In this document: positions 13,437 to 19,334 of the stretch, piece after piece
Position numbering within the stretch: position 1 is the first letter of the stretch
How the letters are laid out: each line of letters starts with the position of its first letter
Assembly: GCA_002421645.1 (NCBI GenBank)
Contig: DIST01000038.1
Span: forward strand, 1 to 19,504
DNA from: Flavobacterium sp. UBA6203
GTDB taxonomy: Bacteria > Bacteroidota > Bacteroidia > Flavobacteriales > Flavobacteriaceae
Direction: 5' to 3'
DNA: 19,504 bases
The notes under the pieces: model-generated
What the model saw: the letters and a program-made list of their open reading frames with translations, nothing else
Told to the model about the DNA's origin: nothing
Databases searched by the model: none
Program-made: the position numbers and the translations under genes

Positions 13437-14941
13437 TATACATACATAACAGAGGGAACTCAATAGAAAAAATTCAACAACAGTTGGATTTTTTTATCCA
13501 AGGACTTCCCAATGTTAATTTAGTTCGATCAGCAAAAGTGGGTGATGGTATTTGGCAATTTTCTAAAGAAGAAGTAGCCGTTTTTGTAAATTATTTTGAT
13601 AAATACAAGAAAAATTATTCGATTGAAAAGTTTGTTCCTGCTTCTGGAGCTGCTACTCGAATGTTCAAATTTTTGAATGAATTTTTGAATGAGTTTGATG
13701 CTGATAATGACACTATCAATAGTTACATCAACAAACGAAACGCTAAAGATATTTCGATTTTTATTTTCGGATTGAAAAACTTTCCTTTCTACAGAGAATT
13801 GAAAGAAAAAACGATTCAATTATATCCTGATTATTATGCCTTATCCAGTGATATAAAATACTACATCTTAATAAAGACGTTGTTAAGTAAAGAAGGATTA
13901 GATTATGCTAATAAACCAAAAGGAATTTTGCCTTTTCATGTTAGAGATGAGAAAATCATAACGCCAATTGAAGAAAATATTTTTGAAGCTGAATTTTTCA
14001 AGAAGGAAAATCAAAAAACGAAAATTCATTTTACCATAAATAAAGAATTTCAACTTGATTTTGAGAAAATTACTGATCAATTTTCAGAATGTGAAATAAG
14101 CTATTCTTATCAAAATCAATCTACTGATACTTTGGCAGTTAATCATGATAATACGCCGTTTCGAATTGAAGACAATAAATTGTTTTTTAGACCCGGCGGA
14201 CACGGTGCATTGATTGATAATTTAAATGCGTTACACTCGGATATAATTTATATAAAAAATATAGATAACGTATCTCAAAACCATAGAATTGCAATCGAAA
14301 CAAATAAAAAGTTATTAGGAGGTGTTTTAATTTGGATGCAGTATAAGATTTTTAATTATCTTAAGTTGCTTTCAACTGGAAATGTAACTGAAAATCAAAT
14401 TAATGATATTAAGGATTTTGCAGAAAAAAAAATGGCTTTTCCATTGCAAGAGGAATTCAATTTTTTTCAAACAGAATACAAAATTGAGTATTTAATTAAA
14501 GTCTTAAATCGACCAATTCGTGTTTGTGGAATGGTAAAAAATGAGGGAGAACCAGGAGGTGGTCCATTTTGGGTACAAGATGAAAAAGGGCGTCAAACTT
14601 TACAAATTGTTGAATCTTCTCAGATAGATTTGAATAATTCATCGCAAAAAAATATTGCTAAAGAGGCTACGCATTTTAATCCAGTAGATATTGTTTGTGG
14701 TGTAAAGAATTTTAAAGGGGAAAAGTTTGATTTAACTCAGTTTGTTGATCCAAGAACAGCTTTTATAACTGAAAAAACAAAACACGGAAAATCAATTAAG
14801 GCTCTAGAATTACCTGGATTATGGAATGGCGCTATGGCAAAATGGACCACTATTTTTGTTGAGGTTCCGTTAGAAACTTTCAATCCAGTTAAAACGGTAA
14901 ATGATTTACTAAAATCGTCACATCAACCTGATAATGGATAA
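13406..14941 (+). CDS. DUF4301 family protein, nucleotidyltransferase-like motifs
   Basis: The 511-residue length is normal for DUF4301. The ATG at 13406 lies inside pnuC, giving a 31-bp overlap, but it opens the conserved FTEDDLIYIHNRGNSIEKIQ start, so I keep it. No signal peptide or membrane segment is visible. Three motifs recall UDP-sugar/UDP-GlcNAc pyrophosphorylases: FVPASGAATRM (76-86, like the glycine-rich LxAGxGTRM loop), RPGGHGALI (262-270, like PGGHG) and IIYIKNIDNV (280-289, like the 'DN' metal site). A further glycine-rich VKNEGEPGGGPFWV occupies 377-390. A nucleotidyltransferase fold is my inference; activity is not established. It overlaps arfB by eight bases. Confidence 0.82.
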   Translation: MEKIFTEDDLIYIHNRGNSIEKIQQQLDFFIQGLPNVNLVRSAKVGDGIWQFSKEEVAVFVNYFDKYKKNYSIEKFVPASGAATRMFKFLNEFLNEFDADNDTINSYINKRNAKDISIFIFGLKNFPFYRELKEKTIQLYPDYYALSSDIKYYILIKTLLSKEGLDYANKPKGILPFHVRDEKIITPIEENIFEAEFFKKENQKTKIHFTINKEFQLDFEKITDQFSECEISYSYQNQSTDTLAVNHDNTPFRIEDNKLFFRPGGHGALIDNLNALHSDIIYIKNIDNVSQNHRIAIETNKKLLGGVLIWMQYKIFNYLKLLSTGNVTENQINDIKDFAEKKMAFPLQEEFNFFQTEYKIEYLIKVLNRPIRVCGMVKNEGEPGGGPFWVQDEKGRQTLQIVESSQIDLNNSSQKNIAKEATHFNPVDIVCGVKNFKGEKFDLTQFVDPRTAFITEKTKHGKSIKALELPGLWNGAMAKWTTIFVEVPLETFNPVKTVNDLLKSSHQPDNG

Positions 14942-15335
14942 ATCAATAATAGCATCTGAGTTTTCATTTAAAGCGGTAAGAAGTAGCGGTGCAGGAGGAC
15001 AAAATGTAAATAAAGTTTCTTCTAAAGTGGTATTAACATTCGATTTAATCAATTCAAAAGGAATAACAGAAGAGGAAAAAATTTTGTTTCAAACAAAAAT
15101 CGCAACTAAATTAACTCAGGAAGGAATTCTTATTTTAACCAGCGAAGAAGACAGAAGTCAACTGAAAAACAAAGAAAAAGTCATTAAGAAATGTTTTAAG
15201 TTACTCGAAAGTGCTTTGGTTGTTCCAAAAGAGCGAAAAGAAACTAAAATTCCAAGATCAGTAAAAGAAAAACGCCTGAATGCTAAAAAAGTAATGAGCG
15301 TTTTAAAGCAAAACAGAAAAAAACCAAACTTTTAA
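14934..15335 (+). CDS. arfB: Alternative ribosome-rescue factor ArfB
   Basis: ArfB (YaeJ) is a codon-independent peptidyl-tRNA hydrolase that rescues ribosomes stalled at the 3' end of a truncated mRNA. The 133-residue protein has the catalytic GGQ at 21-23 within SSGAGGQNVNKVSSKVVLTF, followed by the small release-factor domain. The basic tail (about 100-133: KERKETKIPRSVKEKRLNAK and beyond) is the part that enters the empty mRNA channel. It lacks the codon-recognition domains of RF1 and RF2, as expected. It ends the operon, starting eight bases before the DUF4301 stop. A hexamer repeat array begins immediately after its own stop codon. Confidence 0.92.
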   Translation: MDKSIIASEFSFKAVRSSGAGGQNVNKVSSKVVLTFDLINSKGITEEEKILFQTKIATKLTQEGILILTSEEDRSQLKNKEKVIKKCFKLLESALVVPKERKETKIPRSVKEKRLNAKKVMSVLKQNRKKPNF

Positions 15336-15371
15336 AAGTTCAAGAGCAAGTTCAAGTTCAAGTTCAAAATC
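15336..15371 (+). repeat. AARNNC hexamer array (6 units)
   Basis: The units are AAGTTC, AAGAGC, AAGTTC, AAGTTC, AAGTTC and AAAATC. The array starts at the base after the arfB TAA and uses the same unit types as the array at 2175-2222. Read in the arfB frame beyond its stop it would encode alternating Lys and Phe/Ser, which I take as coincidence. Confidence 0.8.
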
Positions 15372-15396
15372 AATATAAAAAAGGTTGAAATTGTTC

Positions 15397-15428
15397 TTGT
15401 AATTGTCATTGATATTGCCTTATCTTTG
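15397..15428 (+). promoter_or_regulatory. Promoter of the TPP riboswitch transcript
   Basis: TTG at 15397-15399 and TATCTTTG at 15421-15428 match the Bacteroidota -33/-7 elements with a 21-bp spacer. The predicted transcript would begin near 15434, just before the aptamer. Confidence 0.7.
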
Positions 15429-15433
15429 CCTCG

Positions 15434-15514
15434 TCTCAAAGGGGTGCTCTAAATAACGAGCTGAGATCATACCCATAGAACCTAGAACAGATAATGCTGT
15501 TTAGGGAATTGACA
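15434..15514 (+). promoter_or_regulatory. TPP (thiamin pyrophosphate) riboswitch
   Basis: The aptamer carries the THI-box consensus in order: CAAAGGGGTGC (15437-15447), CTGAGA (15461-15466), ACCC (15471-15474), AACCTAGAACAG (15479-15490), ATAATGCTGT (15491-15500) and TTAGGGA (15501-15507). Visible pairings are GGG (15441-15443) with the CCC of ACCC, GCTC (15446-15449) with GAGC (15458-15461), CCTA (15481-15484) with TAGG (15502-15505), and ACAG (15487-15490) with CTGT (15497-15500). TCAA near 15436 and TTGA near 15509 can close the base stem P1. It leads directly into the TonB-dependent receptor gene. Confidence 0.95.
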
Positions 15515-15611
15515 AAAGTAAATGTGCACGTTTATTGGCGTCAAAGAGTATCAAAATTAATTTTTAACCAAGGAATAATTGCCCCTTTTATTCGTATTTA
15601 TTTTACGAATG
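15509..15611 (+). promoter_or_regulatory. Riboswitch expression platform with start-codon hairpin
   Basis: ATTCGTA (15590-15596) and TACGAAT (15604-15610) form a 7-bp hairpin that contains the first two bases of the ATG at 15609. Two competing pairings are possible. TTGAC (15509-15513), the 3' side of aptamer stem P1, can pair with GTCAA (15540-15544). CCCCTTT (15582-15588) is complementary to AAAGGGG (15438-15444) in the aptamer. No T-tract terminator is present, so control by access to the start codon is more likely than by termination. Confidence 0.5.
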
Positions 15612-17792
15612 AAAACTTTATTCAAAAAAAATGGCTTATTGCCAAAAACAAAAAGTCGCTATTTTAGTTGTCTTTTACCCTTTATCTTTTGTTTTTTACC
15701 TTTTGCCTCTTTCTCCCAAGAAACTAAGAAAGACACCACAAAAATTACCGAATTAAAAGAAGTAACCGTTTCGTCTGTTAGAGCAAAAGACAAGAATCCA
15801 ATTACTTACACTAATGTTTCCAAAGAAGAAATTGCACCACGAAATTTGGGTCAAGATGTGCCGGTTTTGTTGCAATATTTGCCTTCTGTTGTAAGTACAA
15901 CTGACGCTGGAAATGGAGTAGGTTATACCTATATGAGAGTTCGTGGTTCTGATGGGTCTCGAATTAACGTTACCTTAAACGGAGTTCCTTTTAATGATAG
16001 CGAAAGTCAAGGGACGTTTTTTGTGAATTTACCTGATTTTGCTTCATCATTAGAAAGTGTTCAGTTGCAACGCGGAGTAGGAACTTCAACGAATGGAGCC
16101 GGAGCTTTTGGCGCAAGTTTAAACATGGCAACCAAATCCTATCAAGAAAAAGCGTATGCCGAAATTTCAAATTCTTACGGAAGTTTTAATACGAGAAAAC
16201 ACACGCTTTCTTTTGGGACAGGTTTGCACAATAATTTTGAAATGAATGGTCGAATTTCCAACATAGCTTCGGATGGATTTATCGATAGAGCAACTTCTAA
16301 TATGTTTGGTTATTTTTTTAATGCTAATTATGTGAAGGAATCTACTTTGATTAAGTTTTTAGCTTTTGGTGGAAAAGAAAAAACCTATCAAGCTTGGTAC
16401 GGTACCGAGGATTTAAACGGAAGTAGAACCTTCAATCCTGCCGGAATGTATTTTGATGAAAACGGTAATATGCAATTCTATGATAATGAAACCGATAATT
16501 ATTGGCAAAACCATTTTCAATTGCATTGGACAGAAAAATGGTCGGATAAATGGATTTCAAATGCAGCATTACATTACACTATAGGAAAAGGTTATTTCGA
16601 GCAATACAAAGAAGATGAAGATTTAACTGATTATAATTTACCCGCTTTTAACGGAAATTCTATTTCTGATTTGGTAAGAAAACGTTGGTTAGATAATGAT
16701 TTCTTTGGAGCTACTTTTTCCTTAAACTATAGAGATGAAAAGACTGATTTGTTATTTGGAGGAGCAGCCAATCGCTATTTAGGATTGCATTATGGAGAAG
16801 TAGTTTGGACACAAAATTATATTCCAAATCCAAATCGCTATTATGATAATTATGGAAACAAAGATGATGTAAATTTCTATACAAAAGCATCATACAACGT
16901 GACTAACAAGTTGAATTTATTCGCCGATTTACAATACAGAATGGTTTTTTATGATGCAACAAGTGTAAAATTTGATGCTGTAAATGACACCTTCAGATTT
17001 TTCAATCCAAAGGCAGGTTTGAATTATCAATTAAATGATAAAAATGCATTCTATGGTTATTTCGGAATTGCTAATAAAGAACCACGACGAGATGATTACG
17101 AAAGTGGTGCTGTCAAACCTGAGCGATTGTTTGATTATGAATTGGGTTGGAAATATAATTCTAAAAAAGTAAAATTAGCTGCAAATGCATTTTATATGCG
17201 CTATAACAATCAATTGGTTATGACAGGAGCACTAAACGATGTAGGTTCGCCAATTTTTACAAACAGTGGAAAAAGTTACAGATTAGGTTTAGAAGTAGAA
17301 TCAACAATTGCTTTAACAAATAAATTAATTTTAAATCCGAATTTCACATTAAGTCAAAATAAGAATGAGGATTTTTATTATGAAATTAATGGAGTAGTTC
17401 AGAATTTAGGAAATACTAATATCGCATTTTCGCCTAATTTTATTTTCGGAAATAGGTTTACTTACTTGCCAGTTAAAGGATTACAATTGTCATTATTGTC
17501 AAAATTTGTTGGAGAACAATATATGGGAAATATCGATTCAGAAAATTCTATATTGGATAGTTATTTCATTAATGATTTTAATGCTTCTTACGATTGGCAA
17601 ATCAATAAGGGAATTAAATCGATTGTTTTTTCAGCATTGGTAAATAATGTTTTTGATGTAAAATATGAATCGAACGGGTATTTCTATACGTATGATGATG
17701 ATTCCTCAGGTAATACAATTACTTATGGAGGCGCGGGTTATTATCCTCAAGCAGGCATTAATTTTCTTCTTGGGTTGAGTTTAAAATTTTAG
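15609..17792 (+). CDS. TonB-dependent outer-membrane receptor, TPP-regulated
   Basis: The protein is a 22-strand-type receptor that takes up a ligand across the outer membrane using TonB energy. I use the ATG at 15609 (727 residues); a TTG at 15579 is also in frame, but the ATG lies in the riboswitch hairpin. A signal peptide covers about 1-36 (FCFLPFASFSQ). The TonB box (EVTVSS) follows, then the plug domain with YLPSVVSTTDAGNGVGYTYM, MRVRGSDGSRINVTLNGVPF and GVGTSTNGAGAFGASLN, then the barrel ending in Phe (LLGLSLKF). No CarboxypepD_reg-like N-terminal domain is present. The TPP riboswitch indicates uptake of thiamin or a thiamin phosphate. A terminator closes the gene, so no transporter or kinase follows in the same transcript. 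Confidence 0.92.
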   Translation: MKTLFKKNGLLPKTKSRYFSCLLPFIFCFLPFASFSQETKKDTTKITELKEVTVSSVRAKDKNPITYTNVSKEEIAPRNLGQDVPVLLQYLPSVVSTTDAGNGVGYTYMRVRGSDGSRINVTLNGVPFNDSESQGTFFVNLPDFASSLESVQLQRGVGTSTNGAGAFGASLNMATKSYQEKAYAEISNSYGSFNTRKHTLSFGTGLHNNFEMNGRISNIASDGFIDRATSNMFGYFFNANYVKESTLIKFLAFGGKEKTYQAWYGTEDLNGSRTFNPAGMYFDENGNMQFYDNETDNYWQNHFQLHWTEKWSDKWISNAALHYTIGKGYFEQYKEDEDLTDYNLPAFNGNSISDLVRKRWLDNDFFGATFSLNYRDEKTDLLFGGAANRYLGLHYGEVVWTQNYIPNPNRYYDNYGNKDDVNFYTKASYNVTNKLNLFADLQYRMVFYDATSVKFDAVNDTFRFFNPKAGLNYQLNDKNAFYGYFGIANKEPRRDDYESGAVKPERLFDYELGWKYNSKKVKLAANAFYMRYNNQLVMTGALNDVGSPIFTNSGKSYRLGLEVESTIALTNKLILNPNFTLSQNKNEDFYYEINGVVQNLGNTNIAFSPNFIFGNRFTYLPVKGLQLSLLSKFVGEQYMGNIDSENSILDSYFINDFNASYDWQINKGIKSIVFSALVNNVFDVKYESNGYFYTYDDDSSGNTITYGGAGYYPQAGINFLLGLSLKF

Positions 17793-17810
17793 TTAAATTA
17801 ATTTAAGTTG

Positions 17811-17846
17811 AAAAAAGCCTGAAAGTTCAAATTTTCAGGCTTTTTT
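17811..17846. terminator. Bidirectional intrinsic terminator
   Basis: AAAAAAGCCTGAAA (17811-17824) pairs with TTTCAGGCTTTTTT (17833-17846), a 14-bp stem with an 8-base loop and poly-A/poly-T flanks. It serves both the receptor gene ending at 17792 and the convergent lipoprotein gene ending at 17848. Confidence 0.93.
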
Positions 17847-17847
17847 G

Positions 17848-18270
17848 TTAGTTATAAACACGAAGTGAAACTTCACTTATTTGCTCTACTCGATATCGTT
17901 TCATGGGATATTGCATGCCTTGAGACTGCCCTGAAAATAAACTATAGCGTTTGTTGTCACATGAACAAATAGCATCAATACCACTCAATGTCATGGTAGA
18001 ACAAGAGGCTAGAGCTTGATTTGGACAAGCTGCATCATAAGCTACATATCCACTACCTGTATTAAAAACGATAATTCCTCTAATACCTTGTCCGGCTGAA
18101 TTAATATATACGGCGTTAGCAGGACTTAATAAATTACTAAATTGAGGCAAACCCATATTTATATTTAAGTTCACAGGGTAATTTGGTAAATAAGGGTTAT
18201 TGTTTTGAAAATCTTCTTTGTCACATCCAAAAAATAAAGGGATGAAAAGAAGATAAATGTATTTTTTCAT
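17848..18270 (-). CDS. Lipoprotein with Rieske-like domain lacking His ligands
   Basis: I choose the ATG at 18270 (140 residues) over the one at 18288, because a -7 box at 18304-18297 would start transcription almost on the upstream ATG. The signal peptide ends in the lipobox LFFGC. The C-terminal half resembles a Rieske [2Fe-2S] domain: DAACPNQ aligns with the CxH box, and ICSCDNKRYSLFSG with CPCHGSxFxxxTG. In the ORF from 18270 these are C82-P-N84 and C102-S-C104-D105, with 17 residues between Asn84 and Cys102, the normal spacing. Both cluster histidines are thus replaced, by Asn and Asp, while four cysteines remain. An intact cluster seems unlikely; a structural or altered-ligand role is possible. 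It diverges from greA. Confidence 0.7.
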   Translation of the reverse strand: MKKYIYLLFIPLFFGCDKEDFQNNNPYLPNYPVNLNINMGLPQFSNLLSPANAVYINSAGQGIRGIIVFNTGSGYVAYDAACPNQALASCSTMTLSGIDAICSCDNKRYSLFSGQSQGMQYPMKRYRVEQISEVSLRVYN

Positions 18271-18296
18271 ATTGGTTTTTGTTTTCATTTGTAAAA

Positions 18297-18304
18297 CAAA
18301 TTTA
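18297..18304 (-). promoter_or_regulatory. Candidate -7 box for the Rieske-like gene
   Basis: TAAATTTG on the minus strand matches TAnnTTTG. It lies 26 bp before the chosen ATG (18270) and only 8 bp before the alternative at 18288, which helps decide the start. No TTG lies at -33 distance. Confidence 0.45.
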
Positions 18305-18363
18305 ATTAATTACTTTTGACTAAACATTACGTTATTACTTAAATTAATATTAAAAATATTTAT

Positions 18364-18371
18364 TATCTTTG
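18364..18371 (+). promoter_or_regulatory. -7 box for greA
   Basis: TATCTTTG matches TAnnTTTG exactly. The predicted start is near 18377, so the transcript would begin with the hairpin at 18375-18402. The upstream part is AT-rich without a clear TTG. Confidence 0.6.
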
Positions 18372-18374
18372 TGA

Positions 18375-18402
18375 AAAGAATCCCATGCATGTGGGATTCT
18401 TT
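18375..18402 (+). promoter_or_regulatory. Hairpin in the greA 5' leader
   Basis: AAAGAATCCCA (18375-18385) and TGGGATTCTTT (18392-18402) form a perfect 11-bp stem with a six-base loop, followed by CTATTTATAT. It lies directly after the greA -7 box and 23 bp before the ATG. The U-rich end makes it terminator-like. No plus-strand gene upstream needs a terminator here, since the receptor gene ends in its own and a minus-strand gene lies between. Confidence 0.7.
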
Positions 18403-18425
18403 CTATTTATATAAACAATGAAGTT

Positions 18426-18902
18426 ATGAGTACAGTATCTTATTACACAGCAGAAGGATTAAAAAAATTAAGAGAAGAATTAGATCAACTTAAGAGCATA
18501 GAACGTCCAAAAGCATCTCAAGCAATTGCAGAAGCCAGAGATAAAGGAGATTTGTCTGAAAATGCAGAATATGATGCGGCTAAAGAGGCGCAAGGTTTAT
18601 TAGAAATGCGCATTGCTAAAATGGAAGAGTTAGTAGCAAATGCTCGTTTAATAGATGAATCGCAATTGGATTTATCAAAAGTATTAGTATTGTCTACTGT
18701 TAAGATTAAAAATCAAGCTAATGGTATGGAAATGAAGTACACATTAGTAGCTGAAAGCGAAGCGGATTTAAAATCTGGAAAAATTTCTGTAACTTCTCCT
18801 ATTGGGAAAGGGTTATTAGGAAAATCAGTGGGTGAAATTGCTGAAATTAATGTTCCAAATGGAGTTTTAAAAGTTGAGATTTTAGAAATTTCAAGAGATT
18901 AA
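18426..18902 (+). CDS. greA: Transcription elongation factor GreA
   Basis: GreA inserts its coiled coil into the RNA polymerase secondary channel and stimulates cleavage of backtracked RNA. The 158-residue protein is full length. The N-terminal coiled coil (about 1-75) carries the acidic tip GDLSENAEYDAA (41-52), whose D42 and E45 match E. coli D41 and E44. A C-terminal FKBP-like domain follows (about 84-158), including VKIKNQANGMEMKYTLV and SPIGKGLLGKSVGE. It acts in the cytoplasm with RNA polymerase. It is preceded by a strong leader hairpin and followed 10 bp later by a HIT-family gene, probably in the same transcript. Confidence 0.96.
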   Translation: MSTVSYYTAEGLKKLREELDQLKSIERPKASQAIAEARDKGDLSENAEYDAAKEAQGLLEMRIAKMEELVANARLIDESQLDLSKVLVLSTVKIKNQANGMEMKYTLVAESEADLKSGKISVTSPIGKGLLGKSVGEIAEINVPNGVLKVEILEISRD

Positions 18903-18912
18903 CAAGATTAAA

Positions 18913-19302
18913 ATGGCAAGTATTTTTACCAAAATAGTAAATGGAGAAATTCCATGTTATAAAATAGCTGAAGATAACAATTACTTGGCTTTTTTAGATG
19001 TAAATCCGAATGCTAAAGGACACACACTATGTATTCCAAAGCAAGAGATTAACAAAATCTTTGATATGGAAGAAGATCATTATTTAGGTTTAATGAAGTT
19101 CTCTCGAAAAGTAGCCAAAGCCCTTGAAAAATCAGTAGATTGTAAACGAATAGGAGTTGCAGTTGTTGGTTTAGAAGTGCCCCACGTTCATGTACATCTA
19201 ATTCCACTTCAAGATATGGATGATATGCGTTTTCAAAGAAAAACTAGTTTAACACCAGAAGAATTTCAAGAATTAGCCAAGCAAATAGCTTCCAACTTAT
19301 AA
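18913..19302 (+). CDS. HIT-family nucleotide-binding protein
   Basis: The 129-residue protein has the histidine-triad motif HVHVHLIPL (91-99, with H91, H93 and H95), and the N-terminal FTKIVNGEIPCYKIAEDN and FLDVNPNAKGHTL segments typical of the Hint/HIT branch. Such enzymes hydrolyse nucleoside phosphoramidates or related adenylates through a histidine intermediate; the natural substrate in bacteria is mostly unknown. Length and motif suggest an intact cytoplasmic enzyme. It sits behind greA and is followed by an intrinsic terminator. Confidence 0.93.
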   Translation: MASIFTKIVNGEIPCYKIAEDNNYLAFLDVNPNAKGHTLCIPKQEINKIFDMEEDHYLGLMKFSRKVAKALEKSVDCKRIGVAVVGLEVPHVHVHLIPLQDMDDMRFQRKTSLTPEEFQELAKQIASNL

Positions 19303-19307
19303 AAATT

Positions 19308-19334
19308 AATCCCGATTCATTCGGGATTTTTTTA
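19308..19334. terminator. Intrinsic terminator after the HIT gene
   Basis: AATCCCGA (19308-19315) pairs with TCGGGATT (19321-19328) around a five-base loop, followed by a T run to 19333. A-rich sequence on the left lets it also serve the convergent kinase gene, whose stop codon overlaps its right edge. Confidence 0.9.

Noticed and set aside
15336..15371. Readthrough extension of ArfB
   Set aside because: The array is in frame after TAA and would encode Lys/Phe repeats, but a stop follows soon and ArfB's basic tail is already complete.
18375..18402. Terminator of an upstream plus-strand gene
   Set aside because: The nearest upstream plus-strand gene ends at 17792 with its own terminator and a minus-strand gene intervenes; the hairpin belongs to the greA leader.
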